NCBI RefSeq assembly: GCF_003173755.1
Contig: NZ_CP029553.1
Coordinates: 4,054,001-4,118,000 of the forward strand
Source of the DNA: Methylobacterium terrae
Lineage (GTDB): Bacteria > Pseudomonadota > Alphaproteobacteria > Rhizobiales > Beijerinckiaceae
Direction: 5' to 3'
DNA length: 64,000 nt
The notes under the pieces were generated by a model that ran no database searches, was not told the DNA's origin, and worked only from the letters and a program-made list of their open reading frames with translations. A program made the position numbers and the translations under genes. Positions 29,253 through 38,337 of this stretch are shown one piece after another. Positions within the stretch are counted from its first letter, which is position 1. Every line of letters starts with the position of its first letter.

Positions 29253-30281
29253 TCACCAAGTCGTCGGCTTCGGGTTGCGCTCGTCGAAGCCCTTCTGGTG
29301 CCAGTAGGGATAGATCGGCGTCTCCTGGCTCGCGGCGTCGAGGCGGGCGACCTGCTCGGCCGAGAGGGTCCAGCCGACGGCGCCGAGATTCTGCTTGAGC
29401 TGCTCTTCGTTGCGGGCCCCGACGACGATGTTGGCGACCGTCGGGCGGGAGAGGAGCCAGTTGAGCGCCACCTGCGCCACGCTGCGTCCGGTCTCGGCGG
29501 CGAGTTCGTCGAGGACGTCGACGACCCGGAACAGGGCCTCGTCGGCGACCGGCGGACCGCCCTCGGCACCGCCCGCCTTGATGCGCCCGCTGGTATCGGC
29601 GCCGCGGCGGATCTTGCCGGTGAGGCGGCCCCAGCCGAGCGGGCTCCACACCATCAGGGCGACGCCCTGGTCGAGGCCGAGCGGCATCAGCTCCCACTCG
29701 TAGTGCCGGCCGACCAGCGAGTAGTAGCCCTGGTAGGCGACGTAGCGCGCGAGCCCGTAGCGCTCGGAGGTGCCGAGCGCCTTCATCAGCTGCCAGCCGG
29801 AGAAGTTCGAGGCGCCGATATAGCCGATCTTGCCCGCCCGCACGAGGTCGTCGAGCGCCCGCAGGGTCTCGTCGACGGGGGTGAGCGCGTCGAAGCCGTG
29901 CATGAAGTAGACGTCGATGTGGTCGGTGCCGAGGCGCTTCAGGCTCGCCTCGCAGGCCCGCACGAGGTGGTAGCGCGACGAGCCCTTGTCGTTGGGCCCC
30001 TCCCCCGTCGGGAAGGTCGCCTTGGTGGAGATCAGCGCCCGCTCGCGCTTGCCCTTGAGCGCCTGGCCCAGGATCTCCTCGGAGGCGCCCTGCGAGTAGA
30101 TGTCGGCGGTGTCGAAGAAGTTGACGCCGGCATCGAGGCACAGGTCGACCATCCGGCTCGCCTCGGCGACGTCGGTCCGGCCCCAGCGCTGGAAGAACTC
30201 GTTGTTGCCGCCGAAGGTGCCGGTGCCGAGGCTCAGGACTGGAACCTTGAGGCCGGAGCGCCCGAATTGCCGGTATTGCAT
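29253..30281 (-). CDS. Aldo/keto reductase
   Basis: A 342-residue NADPH-dependent (beta/alpha)8 oxidoreductase. The catalytic tetrad region is recognisable: FDTADIYSQGASEEILGQAL gives Asp and Tyr, ALISTKATF gives Lys, and VYFMHGFDALTP gives His. The cofactor pocket near the C-terminus reads IVVGARNEEQLKQNL. The form, with GFDALTPVDETLRALDDLVRAGKIGYIG and YPYWHQKGFDERNPKP at the C-terminus, is typical of broad-specificity AKR members related to YajO and Mlr-like enzymes. The true substrate is unknown. ATG 30281 has GAGG upstream; the long upstream frame is not coding. Confidence 0.92.
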   Translation of the reverse strand: MQYRQFGRSGLKVPVLSLGTGTFGGNNEFFQRWGRTDVAEASRMVDLCLDAGVNFFDTADIYSQGASEEILGQALKGKRERALISTKATFPTGEGPNDKGSSRYHLVRACEASLKRLGTDHIDVYFMHGFDALTPVDETLRALDDLVRAGKIGYIGASNFSGWQLMKALGTSERYGLARYVAYQGYYSLVGRHYEWELMPLGLDQGVALMVWSPLGWGRLTGKIRRGADTSGRIKAGGAEGGPPVADEALFRVVDVLDELAAETGRSVAQVALNWLLSRPTVANIVVGARNEEQLKQNLGAVGWTLSAEQVARLDAASQETPIYPYWHQKGFDERNPKPTTW

Positions 30282-30401
30282 GCGCGAACCCTCATCCGTT
30301 CGCCGGGGGCACGGGCGTGCCCCCGGGCTGCCGCGGGATGAGTGGTGTCTTAGGTTTCGCCGGAGCGACGACAACCCGGGCGGGCACGAGGCGGATGTGC
30401 G

Positions 30402-30434
30402 CCGGACGGCCTCACGAGCGGGGAGGCCGTCCGG
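30402..30434 (-). terminator. Hairpin downstream of the aminotransferase gene
   Basis: A 12-bp perfect stem (CCGGACGGCCTC / GAGGCCGTCCGG) with a 9-nt loop, 60 nt past the stop codon. It lacks a T-tract, so termination may need Rho or the stem may shield the mRNA end. Confidence 0.5.
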
Positions 30435-30493
30435 ACGGAGAGAGAGGAATGCGGGCGCTCCGAAGGGGCGGGGCTGCTTGCGCAGGATAGCCC

Positions 30494-31765
30494 CTACGCG
30501 GCCACACGCCCGCTCCCGCCGGCCTCCCGGCTCTCGGCGGCGGCCAGCAGCACGCAGACCGCCACCACCTCGGCCGCCGCCTCGACCTCGGCGGGCTTCG
30601 GATAGGACGGGGCGAGGCGCAGCAGGCGGTCCTGCGGGTCGCGGCCGTAGGGGTGGGTGGCGCCGGCCGGGGTGAGCGCGAGGCCGCAGGCGGCGGCGAG
30701 CTTGACCACCCGGGTGGCGCAACCCTCCGGCACCTCGAGCAGGATGAAGTAGCCGCCCTCCGGCTCGCTCCAGCGCGCGACGCCGGTGCCGCCGAGATGG
30801 CGCGACAGGGTCTCGGTCACGGCCCGGAACTTCGGCGCCAGGAGCCGCCGGTGACCGTCCATCAGGGCGTCGAGCCCGCCCCGGTCGCGCAGGAAGCGGA
30901 CGTGGCGCAGCTGGTTGAGCTTGTCCGGCCCGATGCTGCGCTTGCCGGCCTGGCTAAGGTACCAGCGGATATTGGCCTCCGACGAGGCCAGCATGGCGAG
31001 GCCGGCGCCGGCGAGCGTCACCTTCGAGGTCGAGGCGAAGACGATCGCCCGGTCCGGATGGCCGGCCTCCGCGCAGGCTTCCAGCACGTTGCGCAAGGCA
31101 GGACGGCGCTCGGTCAGGTGGTGCAGCGCGTAGGCGTTGTCCCAGAACAGCCGGAAGTCCGGCGCCCCGGTCTCCATCCGGGCCAGCCGCTCGACGGTGG
31201 CGTCCGAATAGGTTTCACCCCCGGGATTGGAGTATTGCGGCACGGCCCACATCCCCTTCACCCGGGGATCGCGCACTTCCCGATCGACCACGTCCATGTC
31301 GGGGCCGTCGGCGGTCATCGGCACCGGGATCATGCCGATGCCGTAGGTCTCGCACAGGGCGAAGTGGCGGTCGTAGCCCGGCACCGGGCAGAGGAAGCGG
31401 ATCTCCTCCTCCTTCGCCCACGGCCGGGCACCCCCGGGCACGCCCTTGAGGAGCGCGTAGGCGATGCAGTCGTGCATGAGCGCGAGGCTCGAATTGTTGC
31501 CGATCGCGACCCGGTCCGCCGACGTGCCGAGCAAGGGGGCGAACAGGGCGCGGACCTCGGCCAGCCCCTGCACGCCGCCGTAATTGCGGGCGTCCTCGCC
31601 GCTCTCGGTGCGGTGGTCGCGGTTGCCCGGCAGGGTCAGCAGGCCCTCCGACAGGTCGAGCTGCTCGGGCGCCGGCTTGCCGCGGGTCATGTCGAGCTTG
31701 AAGCCGCGCCCCTGCAGCGCGGCGTAGCGGGCCTGGAGGTCGGCGAGGGCGGGGATCGCGGTCAT
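30494..31765 (-). CDS. Class Ic aspartate aminotransferase
   Basis: A 423-residue PLP enzyme of fold type I. The N-terminus (FKLDMTRGKPAPEQLDLSEGLL), DARNYGGVQGLAEVRALFA, VPGYDRHFALCETYGIGMI and the PLP-lysine motif FASTSKVTLAGAGLAM match the PF12897 class Ic aspartate aminotransferases known from corynebacteria and proteobacteria. That family forms dimers and transaminates aspartate with 2-oxoglutarate. WDNAYALHHL holds the Asp and Tyr that contact the PLP pyridine ring. The start ATG lacks a strong Shine-Dalgarno. The gene is not clearly in an operon; the next gene upstream is a PepSY protein on the same strand at 109 nt. Confidence 0.88.
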   Translation of the reverse strand: MTAIPALADLQARYAALQGRGFKLDMTRGKPAPEQLDLSEGLLTLPGNRDHRTESGEDARNYGGVQGLAEVRALFAPLLGTSADRVAIGNNSSLALMHDCIAYALLKGVPGGARPWAKEEEIRFLCPVPGYDRHFALCETYGIGMIPVPMTADGPDMDVVDREVRDPRVKGMWAVPQYSNPGGETYSDATVERLARMETGAPDFRLFWDNAYALHHLTERRPALRNVLEACAEAGHPDRAIVFASTSKVTLAGAGLAMLASSEANIRWYLSQAGKRSIGPDKLNQLRHVRFLRDRGGLDALMDGHRRLLAPKFRAVTETLSRHLGGTGVARWSEPEGGYFILLEVPEGCATRVVKLAAACGLALTPAGATHPYGRDPQDRLLRLAPSYPKPAEVEAAAEVVAVCVLLAAAESREAGGSGRVAA

Positions 31766-31874
31766 GGGACGGTTTTCGCTGGTGGACGGGAAGCGCGTCT
31801 CCTTTGCGCCTCCCGCCGCTCGGAATCCAGCACCTTCCCGGACAAAGCCGGCCGGATTCGTCCCGAACTTCTGC

Positions 31875-32138
31875 TTACTTGCCGGCCTTCTCCGACAGGA
31901 TGGCGCCGGTGCGCGGATCGGCCTTGAACTTCATCGGCTTGCCGTCCTTCATCCCCTCGCCCTCCCAGTGGCCGTCATCGGCCTCGATCTCGGAGATCTG
32001 GGTGTAGCCGGCGGCCTCGACCTTCTGGATCACCTGGCCGATCGGCATCCAGTCGGCGCCGACCTTGTCGGCGAGGGCGCCCGCAGCGCTCCCGGCGAGG
32101 AACAGGGCGGCGAGGACTGGCACGGTCAGCTTGGTCAT
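31875..32138 (-). CDS. Small secreted PepSY-domain protein
   Basis: An 87-residue protein with a signal peptide (MTKLTVPVLAALFLAGSAAGALA) and a single PepSY module (IGQVIQKVEAAGYTQISEIEADDGHWEGEGMKDGKPMKFKADPRTGAI). PepSY domains are often linked to protease inhibition or metal/redox sensing at the envelope; this copy is free-standing. GGGAGACC precedes the ATG. It lies just downstream of the rplQ terminator on the same strand, and so is probably transcribed from its own promoter. Confidence 0.88.
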   Translation of the reverse strand: MTKLTVPVLAALFLAGSAAGALADKVGADWMPIGQVIQKVEAAGYTQISEIEADDGHWEGEGMKDGKPMKFKADPRTGAILSEKAGK

Positions 32139-32220
32139 GGATCGGGTCTCCCTTGGCGGCGGATGCCGCGGGGAGATCGTGCGTCGGGCCGCCGGGTTCC
32201 CGGTGACGAACGCCTCGCGA

Positions 32221-32252
32221 AAAGAAAAAGGCGGCCCTCGCGGGCCGCCTTC
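32221..32252 (-). terminator. Terminator of the alpha ribosomal operon
   Basis: Read on the minus strand, GGCGGCCCGCGAGGGCCGCC is followed by TTTTTC. It lies 27 nt after the rplQ stop codon: an 8-bp stem, 4-nt loop and five T, the classical form. It closes the long ribosomal block. Confidence 0.93.
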
Positions 32253-32276
32253 GAGGACGATCGGATCGGCTGCGGA

Positions 32277-32699
32277 TTACTCCGCCGGGGTCTCGTCGGA
32301 GACCTGGACCGGGCCGGAATCCTTGCCGCGGGCGTCGACGTCGCGGTCGACGAACTCGATCACCGCCATCGGGGCGTTGTCGCCGTAGCGGAAGCCGGCC
32401 TTCATGATGCGGCAGTAGCCGCCCGGGCGGCCGGCGTAGCGGGGGCCGAGCACGTCGAACAGCTTCTTGACCATCACCTCGTCGCCGCGGAGCGCCGCGA
32501 TCGCCTGGCGACGGGCGTGCAGGTCGCCGCGCTTGCCCAGCGTGATCAGCTTCTCGACGACCGGACGCAGGTCCTTGGCCTTCGGCAGGGTGGTGATGAT
32601 CTGCTCGTGCTTGATCAGCGCGGCCGACATGTTCGAGAACATCGCCTTGCGATGCTCGACGGTGCGGTTGAAGCGACGACCCCGGAAACCGTGACGCAT
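32277..32699 (-). CDS. rplQ: 50S ribosomal protein L17
   Basis: A 140-residue large-subunit protein at the exit-tunnel side. The hallmark start [24 protein letters not shown] and the [16 protein letters not shown] segment are intact, with an acidic C-terminal tail beyond the core ([25 protein letters not shown]). It is the last gene of the alpha operon, 147 nt after rpoA, and is followed by a strong terminator. Confidence 0.98.
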   Translation of the reverse strand: MRHGFRGRRFNRTVEHRKAMFSNMSAALIKHEQIITTLPKAKDLRPVVEKLITLGKRGDLHARRQAIAALRGDEVMVKKLFDVLGPRYAGRPGGYCRIMKAGFRYGDNAPMAVIEFVDRDVDARGKDSGPVQVSDETPAE

Positions 32700-32846
32700 G
32701 GCTCTCTCCTTTGGTTCTCGGCCGCCGTGCCACGGGTCGGCCGTCCTTTGTGGTGCGAGGGCAGTCTCCCGCCACTCCCGATGCGCCGCGGATCCCGGCG
32801 CATCGGGAGTGGCGGCGCGAGGTCGATCCCGCGCCGCCGGACCGGC

Positions 32847-33866
32847 TCAGTAGTGCTCTTCGAAGCGCTTGGCGAGATCCTCGATGTTCTCCGGCGGCCA
32901 GCCGGGAACGTCCATGCCGAGGTGCAGGCCCATGGCGGCCAGCACTTCCTTGATCTCGTTGAGCGACTTGCGCCCGAAGTTCGGAGTCCGCAGCATCTCG
33001 GCCTCCGTCTTCTGGATGAGGTCGCCGATGTAGACGATGTTGTCGTTCTTGAGGCAGTTGGCCGAACGGACCGACAGCTCGAGCTCGTCGACCTTCTTGA
33101 GCAGCGCCGGGTTGAAGGGCAGCTGCGGCGCGAGCGGCGCGGCCTCCTCCTTGCGGGGCTCCTCGAAGTTCACGAAGATCTGGAGCTGGTCCTGGATGAT
33201 GCGGGCGGCGTAGGCCAGCGCATCCTCGGGCGAGACCGCACCGTTGGTCTCGACCGTCATGGTCAGCTTGTCCTTGTCGAGATCCTGGCCCTCGCGGGTG
33301 TTCTCGATGCGGTAGGACACCTTGGTGACCGGCGAGAACAGCGCGTCGACCGGGATCAGGCCGATCGGCGCGTCCTCGGGCCGGTTGCGCTCCGCCGGGA
33401 CGTAGCCCTTGCCGGCCGACACGGTGAACTCCATGCGGATCTCGGCACCGTCGTCGAGGGTGCAGAGCACGAGGTCGGGGTTGAGGATCTGCACGTCGCC
33501 GATCGTGGCGATGTCGCCGGCGGTGACGAGGCCCGGTCCGGTCTTGCGCAGGGTCATGCGCTTCGGGGTGTCGCTCGACGAGCGGATCGCGATCGTCTTG
33601 ATGTTGAGGACGATGTCGGTGACGTCCTCGCGCACGCCGGGGATCGACGAGAACTCGTGCAGCACGCCGTCGATGTGGACCGAGGTGACGGCCGCACCCT
33701 GGAGCGAGGAGAGGAGCACCCGGCGCAGGGCGTTGCCGAGGGTGGTGCCGAAGCCGCGCTCGAGCGGCTCGGCCACCACGGTGGCGATCCGCTTCGGGTC
33801 GTGCCCGGGGGTGACCTCGAGCTTGTTCGGCTTGATCAGCTCTTGCCAGTTCTTCTGAATGACCAC
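32847..33866 (-). CDS. rpoA: DNA-directed RNA polymerase subunit alpha
   Basis: A 339-residue subunit that dimerises to assemble RNA polymerase; its C-terminal domain binds UP elements and activators. The start is GTG 33866 ([18 protein letters not shown]), with AGAGGT upstream; an apparent TTG six codons earlier is not used in this family. The N-domain holds [19 protein letters not shown], and the C-domain holds [37 protein letters not shown], ending FEEHY as in other alphaproteobacteria. Unusually, the gene upstream is an MBL hydrolase, 120 nt away, rather than rpsK. Confidence 0.99.
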   Translation of the reverse strand: MVIQKNWQELIKPNKLEVTPGHDPKRIATVVAEPLERGFGTTLGNALRRVLLSSLQGAAVTSVHIDGVLHEFSSIPGVREDVTDIVLNIKTIAIRSSSDTPKRMTLRKTGPGLVTAGDIATIGDVQILNPDLVLCTLDDGAEIRMEFTVSAGKGYVPAERNRPEDAPIGLIPVDALFSPVTKVSYRIENTREGQDLDKDKLTMTVETNGAVSPEDALAYAARIIQDQLQIFVNFEEPRKEEAAPLAPQLPFNPALLKKVDELELSVRSANCLKNDNIVYIGDLIQKTEAEMLRTPNFGRKSLNEIKEVLAAMGLHLGMDVPGWPPENIEDLAKRFEEHY

Positions 33867-33986
33867 GTTCGCACCTCTCGCCAACTTACACCGGGGCGGC
33901 CCTCGAGAGAGCCCTCCCCTCGCGGCCCCTCCCGCGCCCGGGAGACACCGCCGTCCTGATCTCTCACGCGTTCGAAGCAGGGACGG

Positions 33987-34871
33987 TCAGGACGCCGCGC
34001 TCCACTGCTCCGGGACCCAGGCGAAGCCGACGCGATCGCGCCGCACGTAGCCGAGGGCCGGAAAATCGAGATGCATCCCGGCGACCAAGCTGCGCTCGGC
34101 GGCGGCCTGATCGAGGATGCGCTTGCGCGTGGCGGCAGCGGTCGCGCCGTCCACGTCGAAGGAGACGCCGGCCTCCGGCCGGGCGAACTGGATCGCCGGC
34201 AGATGCACCACGTCGCCCCAGATCAGCAGGCTCTCGTCGCCCGACTGGATCCGGTAGGCGGTGTGGCCGGGCGTATGGCCGGGAGCCAGGATCGCCTCGA
34301 CCCCCGGCAGGACCTCGCCCTCGCCGGCCTGGCGGATCCGGTCGCCGTAAGCCGCCACGAGGCTTCTCGCGCGCCGAAAGCCCGCCTTCGCGGCCGCCGG
34401 GGCCCGCGCCCCGGCGGCGTCGGCGAGCCAGTAGGCGGCCTCGGCTTGCGGGATCACCACCTCGGCATTGGGATAGGCGACCGCGCCGTCCGGCCCGATC
34501 AGCCCGCCGACGTGATCGAAGTGCAGGTGGGTGACCAGCACCGTGCCGATCTCGTCCGGCGCCACGCCGCACGCCCGCAGCGCCTTCGGCAGGTGGCCGA
34601 GGCTGTCGGGACCGCCGGCGCCCATGCCGGCATCGACCAGAACCGGCGCCTCGCCGCCGAGAATCAGAAAGGCGTTCACGGTGATCCGCGGGGCCTCGAC
34701 GCTCCGATATCCCGCCGCTTGCAGGTCCTCCGCCTCGTCGGCGGGCAGGTTCTGCACCAGCCCGAGCGACGCCACGAGGTGACCGTCATTCAGCGCGACC
34801 ACAACGCGATCGCCCAGCGTCCAGGGAAGGACGCCGGGCCGGGCGATCGTGGCGGTGAGGTCTGTCGACAC
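33987..34871 (-). CDS. MBL-fold metallo-hydrolase inserted in the alpha operon
   Basis: A 294-residue metallo-beta-lactamase-fold protein, starting with GTG 34871 and GAGG five nucleotides upstream. The two-zinc site is complete: HLHFDH at residues 115-120 (THLHFDHVGG), H199/H203 in APGHTPGHT and Asp220 in LLIWGDVVH. There is no signal peptide, so it is cytosolic. The arrangement with LVDAGMGAGGPDS and MHLDFPALG resembles lactonase or PQQB/AHL-lactonase-like hydrolases; the substrate is unknown. It sits 64 nt after rpsK and 120 nt before rpoA, on the same strand, where no gene is usually found. The intervals contain GC hairpins but no clear promoter or terminator, so read-through from the ribosomal promoter is likely. 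Confidence 0.88.
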   Translation of the reverse strand: MSTDLTATIARPGVLPWTLGDRVVVALNDGHLVASLGLVQNLPADEAEDLQAAGYRSVEAPRITVNAFLILGGEAPVLVDAGMGAGGPDSLGHLPKALRACGVAPDEIGTVLVTHLHFDHVGGLIGPDGAVAYPNAEVVIPQAEAAYWLADAAGARAPAAAKAGFRRARSLVAAYGDRIRQAGEGEVLPGVEAILAPGHTPGHTAYRIQSGDESLLIWGDVVHLPAIQFARPEAGVSFDVDGATAAATRKRILDQAAAERSLVAGMHLDFPALGYVRRDRVGFAWVPEQWSAAS

Positions 34872-34935
34872 GCAATCCTCTACGCGGGCCGTCGGCCGGG
34901 GGACTCCGAAGGGCCCCCCGGGACATGATGGACGA

Positions 34936-35325
34936 TCAGACGCGGCGGCGCTTGCGCGGGCGGCAGCCGTTATGCGGGATCGGGGTCACGTCGCGGATCG
35001 ACGTCACCGTGAAGCCCGCCGCCTGGAGCGCGCGCAGGGCCGACTCGCGGCCCGAACCGGGGCCCGAGACCTCGACCTCGAGGGTGCGCATGCCGTGCTC
35101 GGCGGCCTTGCGGCCGGCATCCTCGGCCGCCACCTGGGCGGCGTAGGGGGTCGACTTGCGCGAGCCCTTGAAGCCCATGGCGCCGGCCGACGACCACGAG
35201 ATCGTGTTGCCCTGGGCGTCCGTGATGGTGATCATCGTGTTGTTGAACGAGGCGTTCACGTGGGCGACGCCCGACACGATGTTCTTGCGTTCGCGACGAC
35301 GGACGCGGGTTGCTTCCTTGGCCAT
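34936..35325 (-). CDS. rpsK: 30S ribosomal protein S11
   Basis: A 129-residue component of the 30S platform, close to the mRNA exit site. Conserved core: [30 protein letters not shown] and the C-terminal [19 protein letters not shown]. The N-terminus [19 protein letters not shown] is standard for the group. It follows rpsM by 146 nt in the alpha operon. Confidence 0.98.
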   Translation of the reverse strand: MAKEATRVRRRERKNIVSGVAHVNASFNNTMITITDAQGNTISWSSAGAMGFKGSRKSTPYAAQVAAEDAGRKAAEHGMRTLEVEVSGPGSGRESALRALQAAGFTVTSIRDVTPIPHNGCRPRKRRRV

Positions 35326-35471
35326 ACTGTCTTTCGATCCTTCAGGCGCGCCCGTGGTGCCAGGCGCTCGGGACGTGTCTTACGGTGTGCGTGGCGGCGC
35401 TGGCGCGCCGCCGGATTCGGGCGGGACCGAGCCGAAGCCCAAGGCCCGCCGATCTCATGCGGCCGCGCGGC

Positions 35472-35840
35472 TTACTTCTTCTTGCCGGCGATCGGCTTCG
35501 CCTTGCCCTTGCGGGTGCGGGCGTTGGTGTGGGTGCGCTGGCCGCGGACCGGCAGGTTGCGGCGGTGGCGCAGGCCACGGTAGCAGCCGAGGTCCATCAG
35601 GCGCTTGATGTTCATCGAGACTTCGCGGCGCAGGTCGCCCTCGACGATGTAGTCGCGGTCGATCGTCTCGCGGATCTGCAGCACCTCGGCGTCGGTGAGC
35701 TGGTTCACGCGGCGCTCGGCCGGGATGCCGACCTTCTCGGTGATCTCCTCGGCCTTCTTGGCGCCGATGCCGTGGATGTACTGGAGCGCGATGACGACGC
35801 GCTTGTTGGTCGGGATGTTGACGCCGGCGATACGGGCCAT
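35472..35840 (-). CDS. rpsM: 30S ribosomal protein S13
   Basis: A 122-residue protein of the 30S head that contacts the P-site tRNA and bridges to the 50S. Start ATG 35840 gives the universal [26 protein letters not shown]; the frame is open upstream but not S13-like. The tRNA-contacting tail [24 protein letters not shown] is complete. It is the first gene of the alpha operon, with its own promoter near the adk stop codon. infA and rpmJ, often found here in other bacteria, are absent. Confidence 0.98.
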   Translation of the reverse strand: MARIAGVNIPTNKRVVIALQYIHGIGAKKAEEITEKVGIPAERRVNQLTDAEVLQIRETIDRDYIVEGDLRREVSMNIKRLMDLGCYRGLRHRRNLPVRGQRTHTNARTRKGKAKPIAGKKK

Positions 35841-36010
35841 GGTGTTCCTGCTCTCCATCGCGCCCGCGGCGTCACCGCCGGGGCGTGTCTTCACGGTTGT
35901 CACGCGCGTCCGGTGGAGCCCGGCCCCTGCGCGTCGTCCCGACGGCAAATCGGCCCGGAGCGGCCTCCAGAGAGGCACGCCGGGCCGTCCGGGTCTGAAC
36001 GAAGGAGCGC

Positions 36011-36039
36011 CCACTAGCGCGGGCGCCTCCGCTTGTCAA
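36011..36039 (-). promoter_or_regulatory. Sigma70-like promoter of the alpha operon
   Basis: On the minus strand, consensus TTGACA (36034-36039), a 17-bp spacer, then TAGTGG (36011-36016). It lies 13 nt beyond the adk stop codon and about 170 nt before rpsM. It separates the spc genes from the alpha genes. Confidence 0.65.
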
Positions 36040-36052
36040 CAGACCTGCCGGC

Positions 36053-36652
36053 TCAGGCCGAAACGGTCTGGTAGGGCGCGAGCACGCCTTCGAGCTGCTT
36101 CGTCACCTCGTCGATCGGCGCCATGCCGTCGACCTGGCGCAGGAGCCCGGTGCCGGCGTAGTGGGCCGAGAGCGGCGCGGTCTGGGTGCGATAGGCCTCG
36201 AGACGGGTCTTGAACACCTCCGGCGTGTCGTCCTTGCGCACCGGCTCGCCGCGGGCCTCGGTCTCGGCCGCGCGCTTGGCGATGCGGCCGACGAGCGCGT
36301 CCTCGTCGACCTTGAACTCGACCACCGCGTCGAGCGCCAAGCCCTTCTCGGCGAGCATCGTCTCGAGGGCGACGGCCTGCGCCACGGTGCGCGGGAAGCC
36401 GTCGAGGATGAAGCCGGCGCGGGCATCCGCCTCCTCGATCCGGTCGGCGACGATGCCGATCACGATGTCGTCGGAGACGAGGCCCCCGCTCTCCATCAGG
36501 GCCTTCGCCTTGAGGCCGACCGGGGTGCCGGCGGCCACGGCCGCGCGCAGCATGTCGCCGGTCGAGAGCTGCGGGATTCCGAACCGCTCGACGATCCGCG
36601 CCGATTGGGTACCCTTCCCTGCGCCGGGCGGGCCGAGCAGAATGATCCGCAT
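36053..36652 (-). CDS. adk: Adenylate kinase
   Basis: A 199-residue enzyme interconverting 2 ADP with ATP and AMP. The P-loop GPPGAGKGT is at residues 7-15. The AMP-binding [10 protein letters not shown], the ILDGFPRT loop and the R-x-D-D-x-P-E-V-F-K-x-R segment ([16 protein letters not shown]) are present. It is the short form without the LID insertion or zinc site, usual in alphaproteobacteria. It follows secY in the spc operon after an unusually long 216-nt gap carrying a 21-bp duplication. Confidence 0.98.
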   Translation of the reverse strand: MRIILLGPPGAGKGTQSARIVERFGIPQLSTGDMLRAAVAAGTPVGLKAKALMESGGLVSDDIVIGIVADRIEEADARAGFILDGFPRTVAQAVALETMLAEKGLALDAVVEFKVDEDALVGRIAKRAAETEARGEPVRKDDTPEVFKTRLEAYRTQTAPLSAHYAGTGLLRQVDGMAPIDEVTKQLEGVLAPYQTVSA

Positions 36653-36788
36653 AACCTGTCACTCCCCTCCACCGCTCCCGCACGGGATCCGTCCTCCCGG
36701 GGTGCGGCCTGTCTGCTTCTTGTAACCCGTGGCCCTGTCCGGGCGGAATCCGACCATGCGCCAAGGCCGCGCCCGGGCGCAAGGCTTC

Positions 36789-36830
36789 CACGTCCCGACG
36801 CGGGGGATGCACGTCCCGACGCGGGGGATG
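36789..36830. repeat. Perfect 21-bp tandem duplication between secY and adk
   Basis: Positions 36789-36809 are repeated exactly at 36810-36830 (unit begins CACGTCCCGACG and ends GGGGGATG). The period is a multiple of 3, but no translated frame is evident here. It lies in the long secY-adk spacer and is consistent with replication slippage. Confidence 0.9.
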
Positions 36831-36868
36831 GCGGCCGGACCGGTTGCATCCCGGTCCGACCGAGCCGA

Positions 36869-38206
36869 TCAGCGCCGGCGGGCGCCGCGCAGCTTCGCCT
36901 TCTTCACCAGGCCCTCGTACTGGTGCGCCAGCAGGTGGCCGTGGACCTGCGCCACCGTGTCCATGGTCACCGAGACCACGATCAGGAGCGAGGTGCCGCC
37001 GAAGTAGAACGGCAGCGAGGCGTAGGAGACCAGGATCTCCGGGATGAGGCAGATCACCGTGAGGTACGCCGCACCGATCACCGTGATGCGCGACAGCACC
37101 TTGTCGATGAACTCGGCGGTGCGCTCGCCGGGCCGGATGCCCGGGATGAACCCGCCATGCTTCTTCAGGTTGTCCGCCGTCTCCTGCGGGTTGAACACCA
37201 CCGCCGTGTAGAAGAAGGCGAAGAAGATGATCAGCGCCGCGTAGAGCAGCATGTAGAGCGGCCGGCCGTGGCCGAGATAGGTCGCCATGGTGGCGATGAT
37301 GCCGGTGCCGTTCGGATCGGTCTGGAAGCTCGCCGCGGTGGCCGGCAGCAGCAGCAGCGAGGAGGCGAAGATCGGCGGGATCACGCCCGAGGTGTTGAGC
37401 TTGAGCGGCAGGAACGAGGTCTGGCCCTCGTACATCCGGTTGCCGACCTGGCGCTTGGGGTAGTTGATCAGGAGGCGGCGCTGGGCGCGCTCCATGAACA
37501 CGATGAAGTAGACGACCGCCGCGGCCATCACCACGACGCCGAGGATCACCACGGTCGAGAGCGCGCCCTGGCGGCCGAGCTCGAGGGTTCCGGCGATCGC
37601 CGAGGGCAGGTGCGCGACGATGCCCGCGAAGATGATGAGCGAGGAGCCGTTGCCGATGCCGCGCGAGGTGATCTGCTCGCCGATCCACATCAGGAACAGC
37701 GTGCCGCCGGTCAGCGTGATGACGGTCGAGACCAGGAAGAAGGGACCCGGATCCTGGACGATGCCGCCGGAGCTCTGCAAGCCGACCGCGATGCCCCAGG
37801 CCTGGAAGATCGCCAGCACCACCGTGAGGTAGCGGGTGTACTGGTTGAGGACCTTGCGGCCCGACTCGCCCTCCTTCTTCAGCGCCTCGAGCGACGGCAC
37901 CACCGAGGTGAGCAGCTGCACGATGATCGACGCCGAGATGTACGGCATGATGTTGAGGGCGAAGATCGCCATGCGCTCGACGGCACCGCCGGAGAACATG
38001 TTGAACAGGCCGAGCACGCCGCCCTGGGCGTTGGCGAAGCTCTGGCGGAGAGCGTCGGGATCGATGCCCGGGAGCGGGATGTAGGTCCCGAGCCGGTAGA
38101 CGATCAGGGCGCCCAGGGTGAACCAGATCCGCTTCTTGAGCTCTTCGGCCTTGGCGATGGCGCCGAAGTTGAGGTTGGCGGCGAGCTGCTCGGCTGCAGA
38201 GGCCAT
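36869..38206 (-). CDS. secY: Protein translocase subunit SecY
   Basis: A 445-residue inner-membrane protein that forms the channel of the Sec translocon, with ten predicted membrane helices. Signature regions seen: RIWFTLGALIVYRLGTYIPLPGI (helix 1), PYISASIIVQLLTSVVP (helix 2, lateral gate), YFIVFMERAQRRLLINYPKRQVG and the cytoplasmic loop HGGFIPGIRPGERTAEFID. The plug region near GGVLGLFNMFSGGA is present. The usual order rplO-secY-adk is kept, with a 131-nt gap before secY that holds a 9-bp hairpin. Confidence 0.98.
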   Translation of the reverse strand: MASAAEQLAANLNFGAIAKAEELKKRIWFTLGALIVYRLGTYIPLPGIDPDALRQSFANAQGGVLGLFNMFSGGAVERMAIFALNIMPYISASIIVQLLTSVVPSLEALKKEGESGRKVLNQYTRYLTVVLAIFQAWGIAVGLQSSGGIVQDPGPFFLVSTVITLTGGTLFLMWIGEQITSRGIGNGSSLIIFAGIVAHLPSAIAGTLELGRQGALSTVVILGVVVMAAAVVYFIVFMERAQRRLLINYPKRQVGNRMYEGQTSFLPLKLNTSGVIPPIFASSLLLLPATAASFQTDPNGTGIIATMATYLGHGRPLYMLLYAALIIFFAFFYTAVVFNPQETADNLKKHGGFIPGIRPGERTAEFIDKVLSRITVIGAAYLTVICLIPEILVSYASLPFYFGGTSLLIVVSVTMDTVAQVHGHLLAHQYEGLVKKAKLRGARRR

Positions 38207-38337
38207 GGGTTAAGTGTCCTCGGGTCGGGATCCGCGGCGTCGCGGTCAGGGACGCGCGGGCGTCCCCCAAAACACGAGCGGCGGCCTCGCGCTGGTCGCA
38301 CGGGCCGCCGCCGATGATCGGTGACTTAAAGTGTGCC

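Noticed and set aside
33884..33884. TTG start for rpoA six codons upstream of GTG 33866
   Set aside because: The family begins at VIQKNW, and AGAGGT is positioned for GTG 33866.
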